Below are positions 27,102 to 35,707 of a DNA stretch of 64,000 bases, piece after piece. Numbering within the stretch: position 1 is the stretch's first letter; every line of letters starts with the position of its first letter. The notes below the pieces were generated by a model. The model had not been told where the DNA came from and did no database searches. It saw only the letters and a list, made by a program, of their open reading frames with translations. A program made the translations under genes and the position numbers. The stretch comes from Millisia brevis NBRC 105863 (GTDB lineage: Bacteria; Actinomycetota; Actinomycetes; Mycobacteriales; Mycobacteriaceae): NCBI RefSeq assembly GCF_001552615.1, contig NZ_BCRN01000012.1:1-64000 (forward strand). Direction: 5' to 3'.

Positions 27102-29135
27102 CTACGTCAGGTCGTACAAAGTGACGCCGTCAATGGTTGTCGCCGTGAAGTTATCTTGCACCCAAGTTGTTATCTGCGATGCCGTGCCGGAGCCGCCGGC
27201 GCCACCCATTCCACGCCCACCGGCGATGAAGTAGTGGATCAGGCCCTGCTGCACGTCACTCTGGAACTCCTCGAGTGTCGGCGAGGGATCGCTGCCGTTG
27301 AATCCGCCGACCGGCATCACCGAGTGACCGACGGCCAACTGGTACCCGGCCGCCGAATTGGAGCCGACGGTCGCCGCGACCCAGGTGTAGTTGTCCGCAT
27401 CGGCCGACAGCAGCGAGACGATCTCCGCCGACGGGTTGGACCCCTCGAGCAGGTTGCCCGCGGCGTTGTCGCCACCGGCCATCCCACCGTCGCCGCCGGG
27501 AGCGCCCGGGAATCCGCCCGGAACTCCCATCTGGCCGCCCTGACCGGCGCCCTCGCCGGCACCCGGGAATCCGCCGCGGAAGCCCCCGGGACCACCCTGG
27601 GCGGTATTCGGACCGGCGGACACGATCGATCCCGAGTGATGGGTGGCCACCGTATCGACCGCATAGGCCGTCGGACCGGCCAGTCCGACAAAAGCCGCGG
27701 TCAGCAGGGCCACGATCGCCATCCGACCCCGCGTCGTCGCCGGGATGACCAGCAGCACCGCCGCAACCGCGCCGACGACCACGATCGACCAGCGCAACCA
27801 CGGGAGGAAGTCGGAGACCCGCGAGAGCAGGATCCACGACATCACCGCGGTCGCCACCACCATCAGACTCATACCGAGTCGGGCGGCCACCGCGGACCGT
27901 CGCCGCCACAATTCGACGAACCCGATAGCGACCAGCGCCGCCACCGCGGGAGCCAACGCCACCGTGTAGTAGGCGTGGAAGATGCCCGCCATGAAGCTGA
28001 AGGTCAGCCCGGCGACCAGCAGCCACAGGCCGAAGACCAGGTACGCCGCCCGGCTGGGATCGGTGCGAGCGGCCCGCCGGTGGATGACCAGGCCGGCGAT
28101 CAGCGCGATCAGCGCCGCCGGGATCAGCCACGCGATCTGGCCGCCCTGTGCGGGCTCGAAAAGCCGCAGAATGCCGGTGCCACCCCACATCCCGCCGCCG
28201 GCGTCGCCGCCGGGAAAACCGCCGCCGGCATCCGCCATCGAGGACGCGTAGGCCGAGGCGCCGGTGCCGCGGCCGGGCACCACCGATCCGCGCTCATTGC
28301 CGCTCAAACGGCCGAAGCCGTTGTAGCCGAAGGTCAACTCGAGGATCGAATTGTCCTGCGATCCGCCGACCCACGGCCGCGACGAGGCGGGCCACAATTC
28401 GACGAGTGCGACCCACCAGCCCGCGGCGACGACCATTCCCGCCAGCGCGGCGAAGAGGTGACCGATGCGCTTGACCAGGCCGACCGGACCCGCGATCAGA
28501 TAGGTGAGCGCCAGGGGCGGAACGAGCAGCATGATCTGCAACTGCTTGGTCAGGAATCCGAACCCGCAGAGCACACCGACGGCGATCATCCAGCGCAGTC
28601 GGCCGGTCTCGATCGCTCGCGTCAACGCCCAGACCGCGGCGACCATCAGGAAGACCAGCAGCGCGTCGGGGTTGTTGAAGCGGAACATCAGCGCCGCGAC
28701 CGGGGTCAGGGCCAACAGCAGTCCGGCCAGCAGGCCCGTGGCCGGTCCGAATGTCCGCCGAACCGTGCGCCACAGCAGGGCGACCGAGGCCACGCCGAGC
28801 AGCGCCTGCGGCACCAGGATCGACCACGAGCTGAGCCCGAAGGCGCGCACCGACAGGGCCATGAGCCACAACGACATCGGCGGCTTGTCGACGGTGATCG
28901 AGTTCGCCATATCCGACGAGCCGAAGAGGAACGCCTTCCAGTCCAGCGAACCGGCCTGGACGGCGGCCGCGTAGAACGAATTGCCCCATCCGCCGGCCCC
29001 GAGGCCCCAGATGTAGAGCACCGCGGTGCCGAGCAGCAGCGCGGCCGCCCCGATCAGTTCCGGGTTGAGCCGGCGCCCGGGTTTCGGCTCGGCCGGGGGT
29101 GGGGTGACACCGGTGGTGTCGATGACGGTTGCCAT
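27102..29135 (-). CDS. Polytopic glycosyltransferase (GT39/ArnT-like family)
   Basis: 677 residues from ATG 29135, 4 nt after the GT2-GtrA stop. It is a membrane GT-C enzyme with about 10-12 transmembrane helices. The first luminal loop has the family pattern WGNSFYAAAVQAGSLDWKAF and DKPPMSLWLMALSVRAFG, where acidic residues bind the lipid-sugar donor. A Gly-rich low-complexity insert (FPGGDAGGGMWGG) lies near 305-320. A longer Gly-rich linker lies near 540-590, ahead of a soluble C-terminal domain of about 110 residues (NYTWVAATVGSNSAAGYQL, GLIHYFIAGG) that probably sits outside the membrane. It likely transfers a sugar from the polyprenyl donor made by the preceding gene. The acceptor is not known; arabinogalactan, lipoarabinomannan or teichoic-type polymers are possible. 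Confidence 0.85.
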   Translation of the reverse strand: MATVIDTTGVTPPPAEPKPGRRLNPELIGAAALLLGTAVLYIWGLGAGGWGNSFYAAAVQAGSLDWKAFLFGSSDMANSITVDKPPMSLWLMALSVRAFGLSSWSILVPQALLGVASVALLWRTVRRTFGPATGLLAGLLLALTPVAALMFRFNNPDALLVFLMVAAVWALTRAIETGRLRWMIAVGVLCGFGFLTKQLQIMLLVPPLALTYLIAGPVGLVKRIGHLFAALAGMVVAAGWWVALVELWPASSRPWVGGSQDNSILELTFGYNGFGRLSGNERGSVVPGRGTGASAYASSMADAGGGFPGGDAGGGMWGGTGILRLFEPAQGGQIAWLIPAALIALIAGLVIHRRAARTDPSRAAYLVFGLWLLVAGLTFSFMAGIFHAYYTVALAPAVAALVAIGFVELWRRRSAVAARLGMSLMVVATAVMSWILLSRVSDFLPWLRWSIVVVGAVAAVLLVIPATTRGRMAIVALLTAAFVGLAGPTAYAVDTVATHHSGSIVSAGPNTAQGGPGGFRGGFPGAGEGAGQGGQMGVPGGFPGAPGGDGGMAGGDNAAGNLLEGSNPSAEIVSLLSADADNYTWVAATVGSNSAAGYQLAVGHSVMPVGGFNGSDPSPTLEEFQSDVQQGLIHYFIAGGRGMGGAGGSGTASQITTWVQDNFTATTIDGVTLYDLT

Positions 29136-29139
29136 CGGA

Positions 29140-30609
29140 TTATTCGGTCCTTTCCGTACCGGTGGGGGTGGTGGTGATGCGGCGCGGCCCTCGCAGCGGG
29201 ATGACCGACTGTCGGTCGGCGAGTTCCCGATCGGTGTCGGCAAGCTCGACGGCGGGCAGGGCGGCGGCAGGGCGGCCGGCGCCGGACACGCCGGTGACGG
29301 CCATCTCGGCGTCGGGCCGGTCGATCGGAGCCTGGTCGACCCGCCGCGCCGATGCGGCGGCGCGGGTGCGCCAGATGCCCCAGCGCAGCACGGCGAATCG
29401 GGTGATGGTGGACACCAGATTCGCGACGATCAGTACCGAAAGCTCCACGCCGTGTGAAACATTCGGCGACCACGCGTGCAGCAGGGCGAGGCTGCCGCTG
29501 GTGAGCAGGAGGCCGAAGCCGAAGACGGCCAGACCCTGGAGCTGATGGCCGACCATACCTTCGCCGCCGCGGACTCCGAAGGTGAACCGGCGGTTGATCG
29601 CGGTATTGAGCACCGCGGTGATCAGCAGGGAGAGCAGATTGGCGGCCTGGGCACCGAGCTCCGGCCGCATCACCAGGTAGAGCAGCGCGTAGGCGATCGT
29701 CGAGGCGATGCCCACGACGCCGAACCGCACCAGCTGTCCGAGCAGCACGGTCGAAACCCCTGCCACCCTTCGGGTCTCGTGTTGTTGTGGTTGCAACGGC
29801 GATCGGCCCAAGGCGGTTCGCACCTCCGAGATCGGTAGGGTTCCGGTGGCGAGGGCACGGGCGACACGGCCGCAGCCGCGCACATCGGCCAAGGCGGTGG
29901 CGACGATGTCCACCCGCGAGTCGGGGTCGTCGATCCAGTCGACGGGAACCTCGTGGACGCGCAGACCGCTGCGCTCGGCGAGGACGAGCACCTCGGTGTC
30001 GAAGAACCATCCGGTGTCCTCGACCAGCGGCAGCAGCCGGCGGGCGACGTCGGTGCGCATCGCCTTGAAGCCGCACTGCGCGTCGGAGAAGTGCGCCCGC
30101 ATGAAGGTGCGCAACAGCAGGTTGTAGCTGCGCGAGATGAATTCGCGCTTCGACCCGCGCACCACCCGCGCGGAGCGGGCCAGGCGCGAGCCGATCGCGA
30201 GATCGGAATGCCCGGAGATCAGCGGCGCGACCAATGGGATCAGACCGTTGAGGTCGGTCGACAGGTCGACGTCCATGTAGGCGACAACCGTCGCATCGGA
30301 TTCGAGCCAGACCGTCTTGAGCGCCCGACCGCGCCCCTTGGCCTCGAGCCGACGGAACCGGACGTGGTCGAGTTCCTCGGCCAGACGGGCGGCGATCGTC
30401 GGGGTGGCATCGGTGCTGGCATTGTCGGCGATCGTGATCGACCACCCGTAGGGGAAGTAATGGCCCAGATAGTCGTACAGCCGGCGCACGGAATGCTCGA
30501 GCTCGCGCTCCTCGTTGTAGACCGGGATCACCACCTCGACGGTGGCGATGGCCGGATCGACCGCAGCCGGTCCGACGCGGCCGAGGCCGCGCTGTTCGAT
30601 CGTCGTCAT
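29140..30609 (-). CDS. Polyprenyl-phosphate glycosyltransferase fused to GtrA-like flippase
   Basis: 489 residues from ATG 30609; an in-frame ATG at 30642 lacks a ribosome site. The N-terminal GT2 domain (about 20-260) has VEVVIPVYNEERELE, ADNASTDATPTIA, AYMDVDLSTDLNGL (metal-binding DxD) and AQCGFKAMR, the pattern of DPM1/GtrB enzymes that load a sugar onto polyprenyl phosphate. The C-terminal domain (about 285-410) is GtrA-like with four helices (LVRFGVVGIASTIAYALLY, TAINRRFTF), thought to flip the lipid-sugar. A disordered tail of about 75 residues follows. It is the first gene of a two-gene operon with the polytopic transferase: donor synthesis, flipping and transfer. Confidence 0.88.
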   Translation of the reverse strand: MTTIEQRGLGRVGPAAVDPAIATVEVVIPVYNEERELEHSVRRLYDYLGHYFPYGWSITIADNASTDATPTIAARLAEELDHVRFRRLEAKGRGRALKTVWLESDATVVAYMDVDLSTDLNGLIPLVAPLISGHSDLAIGSRLARSARVVRGSKREFISRSYNLLLRTFMRAHFSDAQCGFKAMRTDVARRLLPLVEDTGWFFDTEVLVLAERSGLRVHEVPVDWIDDPDSRVDIVATALADVRGCGRVARALATGTLPISEVRTALGRSPLQPQQHETRRVAGVSTVLLGQLVRFGVVGIASTIAYALLYLVMRPELGAQAANLLSLLITAVLNTAINRRFTFGVRGGEGMVGHQLQGLAVFGFGLLLTSGSLALLHAWSPNVSHGVELSVLIVANLVSTITRFAVLRWGIWRTRAAASARRVDQAPIDRPDAEMAVTGVSGAGRPAAALPAVELADTDRELADRQSVIPLRGPRRITTTPTGTERTE

Positions 30610-30719
30610 AGCTCTTACGCTCGACCGCAGCGCCGGCATCACCCCGGGGCGAAGCCGGCAGAAACCCGGGGACGCCGGCCGGCGGATCGCATACCGCCCA
30701 ACGGCGGCATACTGACCGC

Positions 30720-31145
30720 ATGACCTCGGTTTTCAGTGCCATCATCGCAGGTGATCTACCCGGACGATTCGTATGGGAGGACGACACCGCCGTCGCATTC
30801 CTGACGATCGGACCGCTGACCGTCGGCCACACCCTGGTGGTGCCGCGCGAGCAGATCGACAACTGGCAGGACGTCGACCCGAAGGTTTTTGCGCACCTCA
30901 ACGAGGTAGCCCAGGCCGTCGGACAGGCGATCGTCGCGGCCTACGGCTATCCGCGGGTGGGGCTGTCGATCGCCGGCTTCGAGGTGCCGCACCTGCACCT
31001 GCACGTCTTCGGCGCCGCGGACCTGAGCGACTTCGACTTCTCCCGGGTCGACACCAGCCCGTCGCCGGAGTCGCTCGACGACGCGCGGGACCGGATTCGT
31101 GCCGCGCTGCGGGACACCGGCCATGGGGAGCACGTCCCCGCCTGA
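30720..31145 (+). CDS. HIT-family hydrolase
   Basis: 141 residues from ATG 30720. It has the histidine-triad motif HLHLHV at 91-96 and the N-terminal [18 protein letters not shown] typical of HIT nucleotide hydrolases, with [14 protein letters not shown]. It probably hydrolyses AMP-linked nucleotides such as dinucleoside polyphosphates or AMP-lysine. It converges on the phoR-type gene, the same arrangement as Rv0759c beside phoPR, which supports naming the adjacent two-component system PhoPR. Confidence 0.92.
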   Translation: MTSVFSAIIAGDLPGRFVWEDDTAVAFLTIGPLTVGHTLVVPREQIDNWQDVDPKVFAHLNEVAQAVGQAIVAAYGYPRVGLSIAGFEVPHLHLHVFGAADLSDFDFSRVDTSPSPESLDDARDRIRAALRDTGHGEHVPA

Positions 31146-31166
31146 CGAACGCGACCGTGGATCGGT

Positions 31167-31211
31167 GAGAGCGGGCCGGCGAGGAGATAACCTCCTCGCC
31201 GGCCCGCTCTC
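31167..31211. terminator. Bidirectional terminator between HIT gene and phoR
   Basis: Perfect 20-bp stem starting GAGAGCGGGCCGGCGAGGAG with loop ATAAC and the exact complement, between the convergent HIT and sensor-kinase stops. It is the strongest hairpin in the window. Confidence 0.9.
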
Positions 31212-31233
31212 GCAGATGGGTGCACGCCGCCGG

Positions 31234-32769
31234 TCAGTCCTCGGGGTCCTCGTCGTCGGGATCGTCCCCGCCGGGCAGGGCGATCCCGGGAAGCAGCACC
31301 ACGAAGCGGCTGCCGTTCTCCGGCGCGGTGTACAGCTCGACGCGGCCGCCGTGGGCGGCGACGATCGCGTGCACGATCGACAACCCCAGCCCGGCGCCGC
31401 CGCCGCTGCCGCGCGATCGCGAGCCGTCGGCGCGGTAGAACCGCTCGAAGACCCGCTCGGCCTGCTCCGGCGGCATCCCGGGGCCGGTGTCGACCACCTC
31501 GAGGACCGCCGCTCCCCCGGCGACCGAGGATCCCACCGATTCGTCGGTCACCCCGACGCGGACGGTGATCGAGGCGCTCGGCGGAGTATGCCGCAGCGCA
31601 TTGCTGACCAGGTTGGCCATCACTTGACGCAGCCGCGCGTCGTCGCCGAGGACCACCGCGGGCCGGTTGCCGAAGACCTCCAGCCCGACCGTGCGCTGTG
31701 GGGCTCGCGCCCGCGCATCGTGTACCGCATCGCCGGCGATGCGCAGCAGGTCGACCGGGACCCGCTCGATCGGGCGTTGCGCGTCGAGCCGCGCGAGCAT
31801 CAACAGGTCCTCGACCAGTACGCCCATCCGCCGCGACTCACCCTCGATCCGATCGAGGATGCGGTCGACGTCGTCGTCCGCGCCCTGGCGGTAGAGCTCG
31901 GTGAACCCCCGGATCGTCGTGAGCGGGGTGCGCAGTTCGTGGGAGGCGTCGGCGACGAAGCGCCGCATCCGATCCTCGGAACTGCGGGCGGTCGCCTCGG
32001 ACGCCGCGGTATCGGCGAAGGCCTGCTGGATGCGGGCCAGCATCATGTTCAGCGCGGCCGACAATCGCCCGACCTCGGTGCGTTCGTCCCAGGTCGGGAC
32101 CCGTCTGCTCATATCGCCGTCCGCGATGGCGGCGGCGATGTGTTCGACTTGGACCAGCCGGCGCAGGCTGCGGTGCACCGCCAGATAGCCCACCCCCGCC
32201 AGGAAGGCCAGCACGACCGCGCCGACGACGATCTGCAGCACGATCAGCCGGTCGACCACCGCCTCGGTGTCGTCGAGCGGCAACCCCACGATCGAGTTCG
32301 CCAGCTGCCCGTCCAGCACCGTGTCGGTCGACAGGATGCGCCAATGATGTTGGCCGCTCTCGGAATTCACCGTCTGCGGCTGCCCCTCGGCCAGGTCGTC
32401 CGGGATGAGCGGCGGGTCGTCGATCAGGGTATTCGGCGTCTGGAAGACCCCATCGGTCGCCTGGATCCGCACGAAGAACTCACTGGGCGGCAAGTCCGGG
32501 CCGGGACGGCGGGTGCCGCTACTATCCGACAGGCCCTGCCGTGGCCGAGCCCACCCGACCGCCGCGTCGTGCAACGAATCGTCGATCCGCGAGATCAGCG
32601 AGGTCTGCAGTGACGAGGTCACCAGCACGGCCGAGGCGAGCAGACCGGCGGCGCTGAGCACCACCAGGGCGACAACCAGGATCACCCGCAGCGGCAGCCG
32701 TCCGGGCAGCGAGCGCAACGCGGCCGATCGGGTTGCGAGGCGCGAGGGCCTCGCCGGGGTATCGCTCAC
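31234..32769 (-). CDS. phoR: Sensor histidine kinase, PhoR type
   Basis: 511 residues from GTG 32769, overlapping the response-regulator stop as GTGA. Transmembrane helices are at about 28-50 and 176-198, flanking an extracytoplasmic sensor domain. Then come HAMP (about 200-252), DHp with phosphoacceptor His277 (FVADASHELRTPL), and an ATPase domain with N box MANLVSNALRHTP, G1 DTGPGMP, F box and G2 GGAGLGLSIV. The C-terminus is acidic (DDPDDEDPED). In mycobacteria PhoR senses acid/chloride-type signals and controls lipid and secretion genes. The name rests on synteny with the HIT gene and on the partner; other OmpR-type pairs (TcrY, MprB) are related. Confidence 0.85.
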   Translation of the reverse strand: MSDTPARPSRLATRSAALRSLPGRLPLRVILVVALVVLSAAGLLASAVLVTSSLQTSLISRIDDSLHDAAVGWARPRQGLSDSSGTRRPGPDLPPSEFFVRIQATDGVFQTPNTLIDDPPLIPDDLAEGQPQTVNSESGQHHWRILSTDTVLDGQLANSIVGLPLDDTEAVVDRLIVLQIVVGAVVLAFLAGVGYLAVHRSLRRLVQVEHIAAAIADGDMSRRVPTWDERTEVGRLSAALNMMLARIQQAFADTAASEATARSSEDRMRRFVADASHELRTPLTTIRGFTELYRQGADDDVDRILDRIEGESRRMGVLVEDLLMLARLDAQRPIERVPVDLLRIAGDAVHDARARAPQRTVGLEVFGNRPAVVLGDDARLRQVMANLVSNALRHTPPSASITVRVGVTDESVGSSVAGGAAVLEVVDTGPGMPPEQAERVFERFYRADGSRSRGSGGGAGLGLSIVHAIVAAHGGRVELYTAPENGSRFVVLLPGIALPGGDDPDDEDPED

Positions 32770-33503
32770 GAGGACGGCAGGCGCATCACGTAGCCGACGC
32801 CGCGGATGGTGTGCAGCAGCCGAGGCTCGCTCGTATCGATCTTTCTCCGCAGATAGGACACATAGGATTCGACCACACCGACGTCGCCGCCGAAGTCGTA
32901 ATGCCAGACGTGATCGAGGATCCGCGGCTTGGACAGCACCACCCCGGCGTTGACCATGAAGTAGCGCAGCAGCGTGAATTCGGTGGGCGAGAGCTGCACC
33001 GGAACACCCGCCTTGCGGACCTCGTGACTCTCGTCGTCGAGTTCGATATCGGCGAAGGTGATCCGCGACGACGACTCGGGGGTCGAGTGCACCCGCCGCA
33101 GGATCACCCGCAGACGGGCGACGACCTCCTCGAGGCTGAACGGCTTGGTGACGTAGTCGTCGGCACCGATCGACAGGCCGGTCAGCGTATCGTCCAGGCC
33201 GTCGCGGGCGGTCAGATACAACACCGGCGACTCGATGCCGTCGGCGCGCAGCCGGCGCAGCACGCCGAAACCGTCCATGCTCGGCAACATCACATCCAGG
33301 ATGATCGCGTCCGGCCGGAAGGTGCGCGCCTTGTCGAGAGCCGCGGGCCCGTCGGCGGCCGTCGCCACCTCGAAGCCCTGAAAACGCAGGCTCACCGACA
33401 GCAACTCGACGATGGTGGGTTCATCGTCGACCACCAGGATCTTCGCTTCCGGCGCGGTTCCCGCCATCCGTCCCACCGCCGTCAGTTGAGTTGATTCGGT
33501 CAC
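32766..33503 (-). CDS. phoP: Response regulator, PhoP type (OmpR family)
   Basis: 245 residues from GTG 33503; ATG 33467 is the alternative start. The receiver domain has acidic pair DDE at 26-28, phosphorylated Asp70 (AIILDVMLP), Thr/Ser in YLTARD and Lys in YVTKPF. The DNA-binding winged helix has LSPTEFTLLRYF, VLSKPRILDHVW, VVESYVSYLRRKID and ends with HTIRGVGYVMRLP. These segments are very close to my memory of M. tuberculosis PhoP, including the unusual SVSLRFQGFEV and SLEEVVARLRVILRR. It overlaps phoR and diverges from the patatin gene. The 155-bp upstream region has a GCTGTGA element that resembles half of the PhoP direct repeat. Confidence 0.9.
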   Translation of the reverse strand: MTESTQLTAVGRMAGTAPEAKILVVDDEPTIVELLSVSLRFQGFEVATAADGPAALDKARTFRPDAIILDVMLPSMDGFGVLRRLRADGIESPVLYLTARDGLDDTLTGLSIGADDYVTKPFSLEEVVARLRVILRRVHSTPESSSRITFADIELDDESHEVRKAGVPVQLSPTEFTLLRYFMVNAGVVLSKPRILDHVWHYDFGGDVGVVESYVSYLRRKIDTSEPRLLHTIRGVGYVMRLPSS

Positions 33504-33557
33504 CGGCTCAGTATGTCCAGCCACCTCTAGGGTGGGCCGGCAGCTTCCCGGGAACAA

Positions 33558-33564
33558 GCTGTGA
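33558..33564. promoter_or_regulatory. Possible PhoP half-site
   Basis: GCTGTGA, the complement of the TCACAGC half-site of the mycobacterial PhoP direct repeat, lies between phoP and the divergent patatin gene. The second half-site is degenerate, so this is weak. Confidence 0.25.
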
Positions 33565-33658
33565 GCATTTCGGACAATTCCCGCCGGCCCGCGGCGGTCG
33601 ACCGAACGTTCGCTCACGGCCGCCGGGCCGTCACCTTCTCCGACTACCATCCGCGTCC

Positions 33659-34699
33659 ATGGGTAAACGGGTCGCGGTGGCGCTCGGCAGTGGCGGTGCC
33701 CGAGGGTACGCGCATATCGGAGTGCTGCGGGAGCTCGAGGCCCGCGGCTACCAGGTCGTCGGGGTCTCCGGTTCCTCGATGGGCGCACTGGTGGGCGGGG
33801 TCTACTGCGCCGGTCACCTCGACGAGTTCACCGAGTGGGCGGTCGGGCTGAGCCAGCGGGACGTGCTGATGATGCTCGACCCATCGTTGACCGCCGCCGG
33901 CGGTGGTCCGATCCGCGCGGAGAAGCTCCTGGGCCGGGTCCGCGAGATCCTGGGCGATGTCAGCATCGAGGATCTGCCGATCCGCTTCACGGCGGTGGCC
34001 ACCGACCTGGTGATCGGGCGCACCGTCTGGTTTCAGCACGGCCCGATCGACGAGGCGATCCGTTCGTCGATCGCGATTCCCGGGCTGATCTCGCCGCGGC
34101 TGCGGGACGGTCGGCTGCTGGCCGACGGCGGCATCCTCGATCCGTTGCCGATCATGCCGATCGCGGCGATGAACGCCGACATGGTGATCGGCGTCAGCCT
34201 GGGGGCGGAGGATCCGATGTCGACCGACCTGATCGACGCCGCCACCATCCGACCGATCGGCGACTGGCTCGACCGCGTCCGCCAGAACACCTCGCAATTG
34301 CTCGACTCCGAGATGGCGCGCACCGTGCTGCGGCGGCTCGGCGCGGGGACAGCCCGCACGGTCACCGAGGACGGGGACGAGGACCTTATCGCGGACTTCG
34401 ACACCCTGACCGAGACCGCGCCGCAACCGGTCGATCGGGCGTCGACGGGGATGACCGCGGCGCGGCTGAGCACCTTCGAAGTGCTCAATCGGTCGATCGA
34501 GGTCATGCAGGCCTCGCTGGCCCGCCACCACCTCGCCTCGTATCCGCCCGACCTGGTGATCACCGTGCCCAAGAACGCCTGTCGCACCCTCGATTTCCAC
34601 CTGGCGGACGAGATGATCGGCCTGGGGCGCGACCTCGCGGCGACCGCCCTGTCCGCCTACGAGGAGTCCGCCGGCACCCGGGTCGGCTACCGACTCTGA
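33659..34699 (+). CDS. Patatin-like phospholipase (RssA type)
   Basis: 346 residues from ATG 33659. The oxyanion loop is GSGGARG (10-16), the nucleophile elbow is GSSMG with Ser40, and the dyad Asp is at ADGG (Asp156). This is the bacterial patatin/RssA serine lipase fold, acting on phospholipid or lysophospholipid esters. There is no signal peptide or membrane helix, so it is probably cytoplasmic or membrane-associated. The C-terminal 120 residues extend beyond the core. It is divergent from phoP, so co-regulation by PhoP is possible. Confidence 0.88.
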   Translation: MGKRVAVALGSGGARGYAHIGVLRELEARGYQVVGVSGSSMGALVGGVYCAGHLDEFTEWAVGLSQRDVLMMLDPSLTAAGGGPIRAEKLLGRVREILGDVSIEDLPIRFTAVATDLVIGRTVWFQHGPIDEAIRSSIAIPGLISPRLRDGRLLADGGILDPLPIMPIAAMNADMVIGVSLGAEDPMSTDLIDAATIRPIGDWLDRVRQNTSQLLDSEMARTVLRRLGAGTARTVTEDGDEDLIADFDTLTETAPQPVDRASTGMTAARLSTFEVLNRSIEVMQASLARHHLASYPPDLVITVPKNACRTLDFHLADEMIGLGRDLAATALSAYEESAGTRVGYRL

Positions 34700-34772
34700 G
34701 CGGTCCGCCCGACCGGATACCGGCTGCGCGACTTTGCCCGAATAGCCGTGTCGGGCCGTCTACAGTTATGGC

Positions 34773-35636
34773 ATGAAGTTGGTGTCGATGATCCTGGCTC
34801 CCGCGCAGTTGGCGGTCAACACCGCCTCGTCGGCGCTCGCGGTGGCCGGTGCCACCATCGGCGCCGCCCGGCAGACGATCGGGTCGGCCGCGGACAGCTC
34901 GCTCAATGCCGTCGCGCTGGCGAACCCGAACGCCGGCCCGCTGATGATGCTGCAGCAGCTCGCCGAGCTCACCAACGAGGACCGCGCGCTCGGATACGCG
35001 ATGCGCAGGGGCGGTCCACTCGACCGGTTGCTCGCCCCCGGTGGTGTCGTCGATCGGCTGACCGCACCGGACGGCGCCCTGGAACGGTTGATGGCCGAGG
35101 GCGGCGCGGTCGAGCGGTTGCTCGAGCCCGGTGGTGTGGTCGATCGCCTCTTCGCCGAGGGCGGCGCGGTCGACCGGTTGGCCGCCGAGGGTGGCCTGAT
35201 CGACCGGGCGATGGCCCCGGACGGCCCGCTCGACCGGATCACCTCGCCGAACGGCCCGGTCGACCGGCTGACCGCGCCCGGTGGGGTGCTCGATCAGGCG
35301 CTGTCGGAGGGCGGCCTGATCGAGACGCTGCTGTCGAGCGACGGTGCGATCCAGCGGCTGACCGCCCCGGACGGCCCGCTCGACCAGTTGGTGACGCTGG
35401 CCGAGGCGTTGACCTCGGTCGCACCGAACCTGCAGCGCATGACGGTGACCGTCGACGTGCTGCAGGAGACCGCGGAGATCCTGGCGGCGGCGGTCGTCCC
35501 GCTCGGCGAGTTGGTCGGGCGGCTGCCCACCAAGTGGTTGCGGTCCGCGGTGCCGGCGATCGGCGCCTCGTCCTCGACGTCGCGGCGCCGGCCGGCTCCG
35601 GCCGGAACCCGCGGCGCCACACCGGTTATCCCCTGA
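34773..35636 (+). CDS. Decapeptide-repeat protein, unknown function
   Basis: 287 residues from ATG 34773. An Ala-rich N-terminal helix (residues 1-45, MILAPAQLAVNTASSALAVAG) and a short helical linker are followed by twelve exact 10-residue repeats, residues 81-200, each starting with Gly. The consensus is G-[PVAL]-[LVI]-[DE]-R-L-x-[AS]-[PE]-[GD]. A partial thirteenth unit leads into a coiled helical segment (210-250) and a basic Ser/Pro tail. The repeats are identical in phase but varied at the DNA level, so they are kept by selection, not recent slippage. The pattern suggests a regular stack of short amphipathic turns, perhaps a binding or scaffold surface. I do not recognise a characterised family. 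The N-terminal segment is amphipathic, not a clear signal peptide. Confidence 0.8.
   Translation: MKLVSMILAPAQLAVNTASSALAVAGATIGAARQTIGSAADSSLNAVALANPNAGPLMMLQQLAELTNEDRALGYAMRRGGPLDRLLAPGGVVDRLTAPDGALERLMAEGGAVERLLEPGGVVDRLFAEGGAVDRLAAEGGLIDRAMAPDGPLDRITSPNGPVDRLTAPGGVLDQALSEGGLIETLLSSDGAIQRLTAPDGPLDQLVTLAEALTSVAPNLQRMTVTVDVLQETAEILAAAVVPLGELVGRLPTKWLRSAVPAIGASSSTSRRRPAPAGTRGATPVIP
35013..35372 (+). repeat. Twelve in-frame 30-bp units coding the decapeptide repeat
   Basis: Each unit codes one GxxDRLxAxG decapeptide. The units are degenerate at third positions. They lie inside the coding frame, so this is a protein repeat, not a CRISPR or satellite. Confidence 0.85.
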
Positions 35637-35645
35637 CGCGTCCCG

Positions 35646-35679
35646 CCCCGGGCCGGTGACCCCGGTGGGCGGCCCGGGG
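35646..35679. terminator. Hairpin between convergent repeat-protein gene and eutC
   Basis: 9-bp stem CCCCGGGCC / GGCCCGGGG with a 16-nt loop, 10 nt after the repeat-protein stop and 29 nt before the end of eutC. Confidence 0.55.
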
Positions 35680-35707
35680 TGTCGGGCCGGCCGCCCGGGA
35701 TCGGTAG

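Noticed and set aside
26955-29177. A plus-strand open frame of 740 codons
   Set aside because: It is antisense to the polytopic glycosyltransferase; its protein is His/Gln/Arg rich with no domain.
35013-35372. Regular 30-bp repeats, considered as a CRISPR array
   Set aside because: The units are contiguous with no spacers, are in frame and code a decapeptide repeat.
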